A stretch of DNA of 64,000 bases, taken from NCBI RefSeq assembly GCF_020886695.1, contig NZ_AP024485.1, positions 1,063,001-1,127,000 of the forward strand, read 5' to 3'. The notes under the pieces were generated by a model. The model did not search any database. It was not told the origin of the DNA and saw only the letters and a list, made by a program, of their open reading frames with translations. Each line of letters begins with the position of its first letter. Positions within the stretch are counted from its first letter, which is position 1. The translations under genes were made by a program, and so were the position numbers. Below are positions 1-12,020 of the stretch, in pieces. Source of the DNA: Pseudodesulfovibrio sediminis (GTDB lineage Bacteria > Desulfobacterota > Desulfovibrionia > Desulfovibrionales > Desulfovibrionaceae).

Positions 1-22
1 CTTGATCAAAGCGCATTGACAT
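1..22 (-). CDS. 5' end of an unidentified gene running off the left edge
   Basis: On the minus strand a GGGAGGAAGCT ribosome binding site sits 5 bases before an ATG at 22, followed by codons for MSMRFDQ up to the window edge. The binding site is as good as those of the confirmed genes here, so this is probably a real start, but seven residues say nothing about function. A second ATG two codons later (14-16) is less well spaced. The adjoining Dabb gene at 132-434 has the same orientation and lies upstream, so the two may be co-transcribed. Confidence 0.45.
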
Positions 23-131
23 AGCTTCCTCCCGGGTACGGCAATATCCCCATAATTACCGCAGTCTTTTGGATTCATTCAGCCTATTGAGTTATTTAAA
101 ACAGCTCCTGCTATTTCACCAGGTCTTCTCA

Positions 132-434
132 TTAGACAGCGTAATCCAGAACCTTACGACTGGACGCAACGGTCTTCACAAAGGCCACACATGCCTGATG
201 TTCAGGGTGGTCCTGGTAAAAATTCAGCGCATCGACATCATCATGATCGGAACACAAAACAATATGGCATTCAGGGTCGGAGGCAACGATATTGTAGCTC
301 ACTTCAAGATGCTTGAGGCCTTCAATACGGCCATTCAAGGCTTCCAGTATTTCTTTCATTTTGGCTGCGTTATCTTTTGCAGAGACACCGTCAACTTCTT
401 CCTTCAAAGTCCACATCACAATATGACGAATCAT
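132..434 (-). CDS. Dabb (stress-responsive A/B barrel) domain protein
   Basis: A 100-residue protein that is essentially one Dabb domain. It starts MIRHIVMWTLK, the typical first strand with the conserved His, has a central VSYNIV...HIVLCSDHDD segment, and ends with an HPEHQACVAFVK segment typical of these ferredoxin-like dimeric barrels. Family members include stress-induced proteins and a few decarboxylases or cyclases, so no reaction can be assigned. The length matches the family. The start at 434 has only a weak upstream purine stretch (AAAGGGATGATCA on the minus strand). Confidence 0.85.
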   Translation of the reverse strand: MIRHIVMWTLKEEVDGVSAKDNAAKMKEILEALNGRIEGLKHLEVSYNIVASDPECHIVLCSDHDDVDALNFYQDHPEHQACVAFVKTVASSRKVLDYAV

Positions 435-533
435 TGATCATCCCTTTATTGTTAGTAATTATAAAAACATATGAAAAATACTTGTGCAAAGAACACATCT
501 CTGCGTACTTAATAATAAGCATACTTTTATTAT

Positions 534-562
534 TTGTCACCTGTTGGTGGTCGAAATATGTT
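534..562 (+). promoter_or_regulatory. candidate sigma-70-type promoter for lurSR
   Basis: TTGTCA (534-539) and TATGTT (557-562) are separated by 17 bases in the roughly 325-base gap between the Dabb gene and the sensor kinase. A small GTCCG/CGGAC stem-loop follows at 601-616. No other gene is supported between 435 and 760. The hexamers are only moderate matches, so the call is tentative. Confidence 0.3.
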
Positions 563-760
563 CCACTATGGACATATTATAAATGGTTTAAACTCGACCT
601 GTCCGGTTTTTCGGACTGCAACTCTCCGTTACCAAGCGATATGTTGATTGAAGCAAGAGGCATGCCGCCAAATCAAGTGTTGCCGGGTCAAGGAGCATCT
701 TTTGCAAGAGAACGTGTATCAATCTCATTGATGAATACTGAACATACAATCGAGAACTCT

Positions 761-3394
761 ATGCGCAACACAAAATATATACTGATAATTCTGACTATTA
801 TCTGCCTGCTGCCAGCGCTGGCAAAAGCGGAAAAGCCCAAAAAAAACGTGCTCTACCTGAATTCCTATCACCAGGGCTACCGATGGTCGGACTCCATCCT
901 CGAAGGCATACGATCCGTATTGGATACCAGCGAATTCAAGATCGACCTTCAAATAGAGTACATGGATGCCAAGAAATACAACTACGTGGACGTTACCGGC
1001 ATGCTGGTACGGCTATACAAAGAGAAATTCATTCATGAAAAGTTTGATGTCATTCTTGTTTCAGACAACGACGCCTTCACATTCGCCAGCCAGTACAGAG
1101 ACCAACTTTTCCCCGATGTTCCCCTTGTCTTCTGCGGCGTGAACGATCTGGAAAAAAGAGAATTGAAACAAGGGAATGTAACCGGTATCGTCGAAGTATT
1201 CGACCTCTTGCAAACACTGGATGTCGCCCTCAACATGTATCCGGACAAAAAACGCATGGTTGTTGTGGGTGATTCATCGACAGCCGGTGCCGCCATCAAG
1301 CGACAGGTGGAGGCGATCATGCCGTTCTTCGCGGACAAACTGAAGGCCCAATACTGGACCGACATGTCGCTCCTTACGGTTCTGGACAAGGTCGAATCCC
1401 TTCCAGAAGACACCTTTCTCTTCTTTATTCCATATTATCAAGTCCTTGATGGACGTTTCTTCACGGCTGAAGAAGTGGTTCAGGCCATTTATGAAAGGAC
1501 CAATGTCCCCATCTACACCGCATGGGATTTTCTGCTGGGCCATGGAGCCGTGGGTGGCCGTCTGCTCTCCGGCTACCAACACGGCAGGCAGGCGGCCGAG
1601 CTGGTTCTGAAAATTCTGAAGGGAGCGAAACCGGATGATATCCCCGTGGTCATGAAGCCTACAGGTGATTACCTCTTTGACTACAAGGTCATGCAACGCC
1701 TTGGCCTGGATGAAGACCTGCTCCCGGAAAACAGCCGTATCATCAACGCCCCCAAGGCATTCTACGAATTACCCAAAGAGCTCTTCTGGACTATCATCAT
1801 CAGTTTTGCCCTGCTCTTTCTGGTCATGGTTTTCCTGTTGTTGGCCATGAGTGAACGACGCAAGGTCGAGCGCAAGATCAAGGATCAGCTCGCCTTTCAG
1901 GAAACGCTCATGGACACGGTCCCGCAGCTTGTCTCATGGAAGGACGCCAACGGACGCTATCTCGGCACCAACCGCGCCTTTGCCGAATTTTTCGGCTTCC
2001 AACACAGCGACGACGTGGTCAAAAAATCCTCCGGTGAGGTCATGCGCGATCCAGACTATGTAAAATGGTCAATAGACGCAGACCAGGCAGTGCTCCACGC
2101 ACGCAACGCCTTCCGCAAGGTACGGCGCAAACTCATGAATGCCAGAGGAGAACCGGCCTGGATCGAGATCAACAAGGTGCCCATTTCAGATCAGGCCGGG
2201 AACGTTGTGGGCGTGCTGAGTACAGCTGAAAACATCACCAAGGAACGCAACCTTGAGAAACAGCTTCTCCAATCGCAAAAGATGGAAGCCATTGGCACAC
2301 TTGCTGGAGGTATAGCTCATGATTTCAACAATATATTAACATCCATCATCAACTCGACAGAACTGGCTGTTAGTGATGTAGAGCCCAATTCCGTCACCAG
2401 TAAAGACCTCAGGCGGGTACTCAAGGCTGCGCGTCGTGGAGGACGTGTGGTCAAGCAGATCCTGGCTTTCAGCCGCCCTTCCACAGAAGGGTTCCGCCCC
2501 ACAGATATGGGCAGCGTCATCTCGGAGGTCCTCGGCCTCATGGAATCGTCCATGCCCGGCAACATCGCGGTCAAATCAAGCATTGCCGACACCCTGTCTC
2601 CGGTCTTTGCCGATCCCACGCAAATCCATCAGGTGGCCATGAACCTGTGCACCAACGCATTCCACGCCCTACGGAGCACAGGCGGCACCATCGAGGTGCG
2701 TGTGGATCAATTCGAGCTGACCGGCTCGGATGCTGACATGCTCGGCCTCCCGGAAGGAGAGTATGTCCGTATGGTGATTGAAGATAATGGCCCTGGAATT
2801 CCTCCTGAAATCATTGACAAAATATTTGATCCATTCTTTTCCACCAAAGACAAGACAGAAGGAACCGGCCTCGGACTGGCCGTTGTTCACGGCATAATCC
2901 ACGGCCATAAAGGCGGTCTGCAGGTCTCCCCCCGACCGGGCGGAGGAACAACCTTTGCCATCTATCTGCCCAAAGGAGATGAGGCGCATCAGGATCAACC
3001 GCACTCGGACGGCATACGCTCTGCCACGGGCGTCCGCATCCTCTTTGTCGAAGATGACGAAGACCAACTGCACACAACGCCGAGGCTCCTCGAAACCATG
3101 GGGTGCATCGTCACGGCCACGGCTGAACCGGGCGAGGCCGCCATATTGGTCGAAAACAAACCTCACAACTTTGATCTGGTCATTACGGACTATGACATGC
3201 CCGGTGTCAGCGGCACGCAACTGGCCTCACGTTTGGCCAGAATAGACGAAGATCTGCCCATTATCCTTGTTTCCGGGCGTGAAGATGCCGCAACTGCCGC
3301 AATAGGGTTGCCGAACATCCGTCGCGTGATTATCAAACCATATGACAAGAACAATTTGTCAGATGCCATCAACTCCGTGTTGAACAAAGAATAA
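761..3394 (+). CDS. lurS: hybrid sensor histidine kinase with ABC-substrate-binding-type sensor (LurS-like)
   Basis: Membrane-anchored hybrid kinase of 877 residues if started at ATG 761, which gives a clean signal peptide (MRNTKYILIILTIICLLPALAKA). ATG 731 is an alternative start. Order: exported sensor of the ABC_sub_bind type (about 25-330), one membrane helix (about 341-363), PAS (about 375-500), HisKA with IAHDFNNILTS (His520), HATPase_c with DNGPGIPPE and GTGLGLAVV, and a C-terminal receiver with phospho-acceptor Asp810 in ITDYDMPG. It lies 11 bases before the sigma-54 regulator. The same pair precedes the lactate oxidation genes in Desulfovibrio, where it is called LurSR. The ligand, probably an organic acid, is inferred. 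Confidence 0.85.
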   Translation: MRNTKYILIILTIICLLPALAKAEKPKKNVLYLNSYHQGYRWSDSILEGIRSVLDTSEFKIDLQIEYMDAKKYNYVDVTGMLVRLYKEKFIHEKFDVILVSDNDAFTFASQYRDQLFPDVPLVFCGVNDLEKRELKQGNVTGIVEVFDLLQTLDVALNMYPDKKRMVVVGDSSTAGAAIKRQVEAIMPFFADKLKAQYWTDMSLLTVLDKVESLPEDTFLFFIPYYQVLDGRFFTAEEVVQAIYERTNVPIYTAWDFLLGHGAVGGRLLSGYQHGRQAAELVLKILKGAKPDDIPVVMKPTGDYLFDYKVMQRLGLDEDLLPENSRIINAPKAFYELPKELFWTIIISFALLFLVMVFLLLAMSERRKVERKIKDQLAFQETLMDTVPQLVSWKDANGRYLGTNRAFAEFFGFQHSDDVVKKSSGEVMRDPDYVKWSIDADQAVLHARNAFRKVRRKLMNARGEPAWIEINKVPISDQAGNVVGVLSTAENITKERNLEKQLLQSQKMEAIGTLAGGIAHDFNNILTSIINSTELAVSDVEPNSVTSKDLRRVLKAARRGGRVVKQILAFSRPSTEGFRPTDMGSVISEVLGLMESSMPGNIAVKSSIADTLSPVFADPTQIHQVAMNLCTNAFHALRSTGGTIEVRVDQFELTGSDADMLGLPEGEYVRMVIEDNGPGIPPEIIDKIFDPFFSTKDKTEGTGLGLAVVHGIIHGHKGGLQVSPRPGGGTTFAIYLPKGDEAHQDQPHSDGIRSATGVRILFVEDDEDQLHTTPRLLETMGCIVTATAEPGEAAILVENKPHNFDLVITDYDMPGVSGTQLASRLARIDEDLPIILVSGREDAATAAIGLPNIRRVIIKPYDKNNLSDAINSVLNKE

Positions 3395-3405
3395 AGGGGC
3401 AGGAT

Positions 3406-4848
3406 GTGGCTCGGATATTAATCATCGACGACGACCATGAGGTCTGTGAGACCATGGAGAGCCTGATCACCAGGCTCACACACCAATGTGACACAGCGCA
3501 CACTCTGGACGCCGGACTCAGGCTGGCCCGGAAGACAGACTATGACGTCATCTTTCTGGACGTTCGGCTTCCCGATGGCAACGGTCTGGAAATACTCCCC
3601 AAAATCATGGCCATGAGTGCCCCGCCCGAGGTCATAATCCTCACGGGCAAGGGAGACCCGGACGGCGCCGAGCTTGCTATCAAGGGCGGTGTCTGGGACT
3701 ACCTGCTCAAGCCGTCCTCCGTGCGCGAGATATCCCTGACCCTGGGACGCGCCCTCAAATATCACGATGAAAAAGCAGGCCAGAACCGGCAGGGAACCCT
3801 TGATCTCTCAGGCGTGGTCGGCGAAAGCCCTTCCATCAAGGCAAGCTTCAACCTGCTGGCCCAGGCCGCCCGGTCGGATTCGAATGTCCTCATCACAGGA
3901 CAGACCGGCACAGGCAAGGAACTATTTGCCTCTACAATCCATGAAAATTCAAAAAGAAAAGCAAACAATTTCGTCGTGGTAGACTGCGCCGGTCTGACGG
4001 AATCCCTGCTGGAATCCACGCTGTACGGCCACCGCAAGGGGGCGTTTACCGGTGCCCAGACCGATCGTATCGGACTGGTCAAGCTGGCTGACGGCGGGAC
4101 GCTCTTTTTGGATGAGGTAGGCGAAATGCCCCTCTCCATGCAAAAGGCGTTTCTCCGCGTTCTGCAGGAACGCACATACCGCCCCGTGGGCGACACGCGC
4201 GAACAGACATCCAATTTCAGACTGGTGGCAGCGACCAATCGGGACCTGGATGAAATGGTGACCAAGGGTGAGTTCCGGCAGGACCTTCTCTACAGGATAA
4301 AAACCATGCATATCCACCTGCCCCCGCTCATGCAACGCCCCGAAGATATCCGCGCCCTCTGCATCTTCCGCGTCCAACAGCTTTGCAAACAGTACGGCAT
4401 GGAGCCCAAAACCTTTGGCTCGGACTTTCATCCAGCACTCGCCAGTTACACCTGGCCTGGCAATGTTCGGGAACTCTTCAATATCCTGGAACGAGCTGTG
4501 GTTTCCGCCAGCAATGAAAAAACGCTCTACGCCATGCACCTGCCGCGTGAACTGCGCATTCAGATTGCCAAGGCACAGATCGAACGCATGACCGGTTCCG
4601 ACGTCGCCTCAGAAACAGGCGAGACGCAGGACGATGCCCCGGCCAGAAAGATCGGACTGGATATCTTCGAGGATATCTTTGACCAGAAACTACCAACATT
4701 GCGGGATTTCAAGGGAATGGCAGAAAAAGTCTACCTTGGCGAACTGATACGTCAGTGTGACGGCGACCTGCCCAGGATTCTCAAGGCATCAAAACTATCA
4801 CGTTCGCATTTCTACAGTCTGCTCAAGAAATACGGGCTCTCACTCTAA
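3406..4848 (+). CDS. lurR: sigma-54-dependent response regulator (LurR-like)
   Basis: NtrC-family activator of 480 residues. Receiver with DDD at 8-10 and acceptor Asp52 (FLDVRLPDG), AAA+ domain with Walker A GQTGTGKE (165-172) and the sigma-54 contact loop GAFTGA (212-217), then a Fis-type helix-turn-helix at the C-terminus (GDLPRILKASKLSRSHFYSLLKKYG). The start is GTG 3406, with AAGGGG six bases upstream; an ATG two bases earlier is out of frame. It probably receives phosphate from the preceding kinase and activates the sigma-54 promoter at 6371-6387 ahead of por. The Desulfovibrio LurR role in lactate oxidation is established; the target here is inferred from the promoter. Confidence 0.88.
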   Translation: MARILIIDDDHEVCETMESLITRLTHQCDTAHTLDAGLRLARKTDYDVIFLDVRLPDGNGLEILPKIMAMSAPPEVIILTGKGDPDGAELAIKGGVWDYLLKPSSVREISLTLGRALKYHDEKAGQNRQGTLDLSGVVGESPSIKASFNLLAQAARSDSNVLITGQTGTGKELFASTIHENSKRKANNFVVVDCAGLTESLLESTLYGHRKGAFTGAQTDRIGLVKLADGGTLFLDEVGEMPLSMQKAFLRVLQERTYRPVGDTREQTSNFRLVAATNRDLDEMVTKGEFRQDLLYRIKTMHIHLPPLMQRPEDIRALCIFRVQQLCKQYGMEPKTFGSDFHPALASYTWPGNVRELFNILERAVVSASNEKTLYAMHLPRELRIQIAKAQIERMTGSDVASETGETQDDAPARKIGLDIFEDIFDQKLPTLRDFKGMAEKVYLGELIRQCDGDLPRILKASKLSRSHFYSLLKKYGLSL

Positions 4849-4870
4849 GCAAAAACCACTTTGGAGAAGC

Positions 4871-5419
4871 ATGCAAACCTATTGCCATATGTGCCGGGAA
4901 TTGGACGAGACAGATGTCGATCGCGTGTATCATGACACCATGTACGGATTCCCCATTGACGATGACAACGAACTCTTCGGACGCCTGATTCTGGAAATAA
5001 ACCAGGCGGGCTTGAGCTGGACCACGATTCTCAACAAGCAGGAAAATTTTCGGAAAGCCTATGACCAGTTCGATATTGCGACCATCAGTCAATATGGAGA
5101 ACAGGAACGAGCACGACTCCTGAGCAATGCGGGCATCATCCGCAACAAGCTGAAAGTCAACGCGGCTATCCACAATGCGCAAACAGTTGTAACCATTCAA
5201 AAAAAATACGGATCTTTCAAGACCTGGCTGGATGAGCACCATCCGCTGACCAAAGAGGAGTGGACCAGACTTTTCAAGAAACGGTTCAAATTCGTCGGGG
5301 GCGAAATCATTGGCGAATTTCTGATCAGTTCCGGCTACCTGCCCGGAGCCCATATCGAATCCTGCCCGATTTATACCAAGATACTGAAGACGAACCCGGC
5401 ATGGCTCACAACAAAATAG
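4871..5419 (+). CDS. tag: DNA-3-methyladenine glycosylase I
   Basis: Base-excision repair glycosylase removing 3-methyladenine from alkylated DNA; 182 residues, as usual for Tag. It shows the family N-terminus CHMCRELDETDVDRVYHD, the QAGLSW motif, and near the C-terminus GAHIESCPIY with the His and Cys that, together with an N-terminal Cys and the His of YHD, bind the structural zinc in Tag. The start is ATG 4871, with GGAGAAGC directly before it. The frame is open further upstream only because it overlaps lurR. It converges on the deaminase gene, with five bases between the stops. Confidence 0.92.
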   Translation: MQTYCHMCRELDETDVDRVYHDTMYGFPIDDDNELFGRLILEINQAGLSWTTILNKQENFRKAYDQFDIATISQYGEQERARLLSNAGIIRNKLKVNAAIHNAQTVVTIQKKYGSFKTWLDEHHPLTKEEWTRLFKKRFKFVGGEIIGEFLISSGYLPGAHIESCPIYTKILKTNPAWLTTK

Positions 5420-5424
5420 GCTCT

Positions 5425-6033
5425 CTATTCATTCCCCTGTCGGGCGTTGTACACAACATTCTGTGAAGCCGCGAATTCCTCGTAGACGGCAACGGCTTCA
5501 TCCCGCAATACATCTTCTTTCAACTCAATGCCGCGCCGTTCCAATTCCTCACGCCATAGGGGCACTATCGGCCCTTCGTCAAATCCGGTTATTTCCTCAA
5601 GCTCCGGCCCTGCCCCGGCAATGGTCAAACCTCGAACACCTGACCAGAGTACAGCACCGAAACACATGGCGCATGGCCGCCAGTTAACCACCAATTCATG
5701 GGCCGGGAGCCCTTTGGCGCCAAGATCGTATGTACCCAACATTTTCTGAGCCAATGACAGGGCCATGATTTCTGCATGGGCAGAGGAGCACCCATACTCC
5801 ATTACCCGATTCACACCGATGACCACCAGCTTTCCCGTCTCTCGCTCAAACACCCCGGCAGCAAACGGACCGCCGGAATTATTGATGAAATTACGGCGGG
5901 CAAACGAAAGAACGGCAGCCATCCTTTCTTCCTTGCTCGGCATGAAAGCAGGCAGTTCGCCCAAGGCGTCAGCAGCCCACTCCGGCATGGCTAGGGTAAA
6001 AGACAGGTCAGATAAAGTGAATGTCGTGTTCAT
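5425..6033 (-). CDS. CMP/dCMP-type deaminase family protein (guanine/cytosine deaminase-like)
   Basis: 202-residue zinc-dependent deaminase from ATG 6033 (MNTTFTLSDLSF). The catalytic signature is complete: HAEIMAL supplies the zinc-binding His and proton-shuttling Glu, and WRPCAMCFGAVLWSG supplies the two zinc cysteines. Longer than TadA or cytidine deaminase and with a C-terminal extension, it resembles guanine deaminase-like nucleobase deaminases, but the substrate cannot be read from the sequence. An open extension to 6144 runs into the por regulatory region and has no ribosome binding site. The gene is divergent from the lactate operon. Confidence 0.85.
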   Translation of the reverse strand: MNTTFTLSDLSFTLAMPEWAADALGELPAFMPSKEERMAAVLSFARRNFINNSGGPFAAGVFERETGKLVVIGVNRVMEYGCSSAHAEIMALSLAQKMLGTYDLGAKGLPAHELVVNWRPCAMCFGAVLWSGVRGLTIAGAGPELEEITGFDEGPIVPLWREELERRGIELKEDVLRDEAVAVYEEFAASQNVVYNARQGNE

Positions 6034-6115
6034 TATGTTCGAATACGCCCGACCAAAGGACTTGGCAAGCGAACATCGATAAAGTCGCAGATTACAGTCG
6101 AGATACAAACAATAT

Positions 6116-6287
6116 ATTTTCAGACTTTTTTGACTCAAAACCACCTGTTATTATAGAATAAAAAGCCAAGTCTGAAAAATCAGACAGCCCATTTGGGCCG
6201 TAAAAAGCGGCTCGGACGGACAACCCACTGTAATCATGAAGGTTAGTCAACAAAACACCCCTGATAACGTCCTTTTTTTCAGACTCC
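6116..6287. promoter_or_regulatory. candidate upstream activator sites for the sigma-54 promoter of por
   Basis: The hexamer TCAGAC occurs four times in this stretch: 6120-6125, inverted at 6170-6175, 6180-6185 and 6279-6284. The middle two form a perfect palindrome, GTCTGAAAAATCAGAC (6170-6185). They lie about 90-250 bases before the sigma-54 promoter, the distance at which enhancer-binding proteins usually bind. LurR, encoded just upstream, is the obvious candidate. The repeats are seen directly; the assignment to LurR is inference. Confidence 0.5.
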
Positions 6288-6370
6288 CTCCGATTCCGCG
6301 ATTTCTTCCGCATACGGACAACACCCCGCAAGTACACGGCCCACCCCTCTTTTCCGCTTCCACCGCCATG

Positions 6371-10055
<3,685 letters not shown>

Positions 10056-10067
10056 CAGGTAGGAATT

Positions 10068-10117
10068 TGCGCGAAGGCGGGCCGTTGCGGAGGCCTCTGT
10101 CTGGCCCGCCTCGCGCA
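10068..10117 (+). promoter_or_regulatory. long intercistronic stem-loop between por and lctP
   Basis: TGCGCGAAGGCGGGCC (10068-10083) pairs with GGCCCGCCTCGCGCA (10103-10117) with a single bulged A, enclosing a loop that contains the palindrome GAGGCCTC. No T-tract follows, so it looks less like a terminator than like a transcript-stabilising or processing hairpin that separates the abundant por message from the permease. Confidence 0.55.
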
Positions 10118-10130
10118 TTGTATTCAACCC

Positions 10131-10153
10131 TGTGAGGGGCACACTCCCTCACA
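10131..10153 (+). promoter_or_regulatory. second intercistronic stem-loop before lctP
   Basis: TGTGAGGG (10131-10138) and CCCTCACA (10146-10153) form a perfect 8-base-pair stem with a 7-base loop. It ends only a few bases before the lctP ribosome binding site GGAGGT (10159-10164), so folding could affect translation of the permease. Confidence 0.5.
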
Positions 10154-10172
10154 CCAATGGAGGTATGTTTTA

Positions 10173-11882
10173 ATGTCTATTGAAGTGCTTGCTCTTGTCG
10201 CGCTGCTGCCCATTCTGGTTGCGCTCGTTCTCATGGTCGGTATGCGCTGGCCAGCCACCAAAGCCATGCCCCTGGCATGGCTCACCGCCGCTGCTGGTGC
10301 CGTCGCCGTATGGGGCCTTCCCGTACAATACGTCGCAGCCTTGACCCTTCAGGGTTTCGTGACCGCCATCGGCATCCTGATCATCGTATTCGGTGCCATT
10401 CTCATTCTTCGCACACTGCAGCAGTCCGGCGGTATGGAGACCATCCAGTACGGCATGCAGAACATCACCCCTGACCGTCGCATCCAGGCCATTATCATCG
10501 GCTACATGTTTGCAGCGTTTCTGGAAGGCGCAGCCGGCTTCGGTACCCCCGCAGCACTTGCCGCACCGCTTCTGCTGACCCTTGGCTTCCCGCCGCTGGC
10601 CGCAGCGATCATCTGCCTTGTTTTCAACTCCTTCCCCGTCACCTTCGGCGCAGTCGGAACCCCGGTTGTTCTGGGCCTCAAGTATCTGGCCCCCGGTGTC
10701 AACGACGCTGTTTCCGCAGGAACCGCCGGTATCAATTTCACCAACATGGGTGATTTCAACATGCTGGTCGGCCAGTGGGCCACCATCATGCACCTCGGCA
10801 TGATCTTCATTCTGCCCATCTTCATGCTGGGCTTCATCACCCGTTTCTTCGGCCCTGAACGCAGCTGGAAGCCCGGCCTGGCCGCATGGAAGTTCTGCAT
10901 CTTCGCAGCTATCTCCTTTGTCGTTCCCTACCTGTTCTTTGCCTGGAATGTCGGCCCTGAATTCCCATCCCTGATCGGTGGTCTCATCGGCCTCGGCATC
11001 ATCATCACCGGCGCCAAGATGGGCTTCTGCATGCCCAAGACCGCCTGGAACTTCGGTGACCCTGCCAAGTGGGATCCCGAATGGACCGGTTCCGTTTCAG
11101 TCGGCTCCACCGAATTCAAGGCCCACATGAGCCAGTTCAAGGCCTGGTTGCCTTACATTCTCATCGGCCTGATCCTGGTCGTCACCCGTATCCCGGAACT
11201 CGGCCTCAAGGGCATGCTCGCTGGTCAGGCTCTCAAGTTCAGCAGCATCCTCGGCTTCAAGAGCGTCAACGCTTCCATCGCCTACCTCTATCTGCCCGGT
11301 ACCATCCCGTTCACCCTGGTCGCCCTGCTGACCGTGCTCATCCACGGCATGCCCGGCAACAAGGTCAAGACCGCATGGACCCAGGCCATCGTGACCATGA
11401 AGAACCCCACCATCGCCCTGTTCGCAGCGGTCGCTCTGGTGTCCATCTTCCGTGGTTCCGGCATCGCCGATGTCGCGCTGAACCCGAACTCCTACCCCTC
11501 CATGCCGCTGGCCATGGCAAAAGCTGTCGCAGCCATCACCGGTAACGCATGGCCCATGTTCGCCTCCTACGTCGGTGGATTGGGTGCTTTCATCACCGGC
11601 TCCAACACGGTCTCCGACCTGTTGTTCGCGGAATTCCAGTGGGGAGTTGCCACGCAGCTCGAACTGCCTCGCCAGATCATCGTGGCCGCACAGGCTGTCG
11701 GTGGCGGCATGGGCAACATGATCTGTATCCACAACATCGTCGCAGTCTGCGCCGTTGTCGGCCTGTCCGGCATGGAAGGCCAGATCCTGAAGCGCACCGT
11801 ATGGCCCTTCCTGCTGTACGGTCTGGTTGTCGGCATCGTCGCCAGCCTGATGAGCTTCGTGTTCCTGCCCGGCTTGTTCTAA
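10173..11882 (+). CDS. lctP: L-lactate permease (LctP family)
   Basis: Inner-membrane lactate uptake carrier of 569 residues with about 12-14 hydrophobic helices. Typical LctP features include the N-terminal helix starting [14 protein letters not shown], the loop [13 protein letters not shown], the segment [15 protein letters not shown], and [18 protein letters not shown] near the C-terminus. ATG 10173 follows GGAGGT at eight bases. Its place between por and lactate dehydrogenase fits a transporter feeding the pathway. Both enantiomers are usually carried by this family; that is family knowledge, not read here. Confidence 0.95.
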   Translation: MSIEVLALVALLPILVALVLMVGMRWPATKAMPLAWLTAAAGAVAVWGLPVQYVAALTLQGFVTAIGILIIVFGAILILRTLQQSGGMETIQYGMQNITPDRRIQAIIIGYMFAAFLEGAAGFGTPAALAAPLLLTLGFPPLAAAIICLVFNSFPVTFGAVGTPVVLGLKYLAPGVNDAVSAGTAGINFTNMGDFNMLVGQWATIMHLGMIFILPIFMLGFITRFFGPERSWKPGLAAWKFCIFAAISFVVPYLFFAWNVGPEFPSLIGGLIGLGIIITGAKMGFCMPKTAWNFGDPAKWDPEWTGSVSVGSTEFKAHMSQFKAWLPYILIGLILVVTRIPELGLKGMLAGQALKFSSILGFKSVNASIAYLYLPGTIPFTLVALLTVLIHGMPGNKVKTAWTQAIVTMKNPTIALFAAVALVSIFRGSGIADVALNPNSYPSMPLAMAKAVAAITGNAWPMFASYVGGLGAFITGSNTVSDLLFAEFQWGVATQLELPRQIIVAAQAVGGGMGNMICIHNIVAVCAVVGLSGMEGQILKRTVWPFLLYGLVVGIVASLMSFVFLPGLF

Positions 11883-11890
11883 TGTAAATC

Positions 11891-11924
11891 AAGGGGAAGC
11901 GAACGCGTTTGTTCGCTTCCCCTT
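11891..11924 (+). terminator. 14-bp perfect hairpin after lctP, without U-tract
   Basis: AAGGGGAAGCGAAC (11891-11904) and GTTCGCTTCCCCTT (11911-11924) pair perfectly around a 6-base loop, nine bases after the lctP stop. The stem is followed by GCATGAATTTC rather than a T-run, so full termination is doubtful. Partial termination or mRNA 3'-end protection that sets the por-lctP level above the downstream genes is likely. Confidence 0.6.
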
Positions 11925-12020
11925 GCATGAATTTCACTAAATGTTAGCTTAGCAATATAATTCTCAAATAAAAGCCCGGACAACCGGTCAGGGCATTACA
12001 ATATGTTCTAGGAGTCGATC

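Noticed and set aside
377-760. In-frame extension of lurS back to 377
   Set aside because: It overlaps the Dabb gene, gives no signal peptide, has no ribosome binding site, and contains out-of-character hydrophobic text; ATG 761 gives a clean signal peptide.
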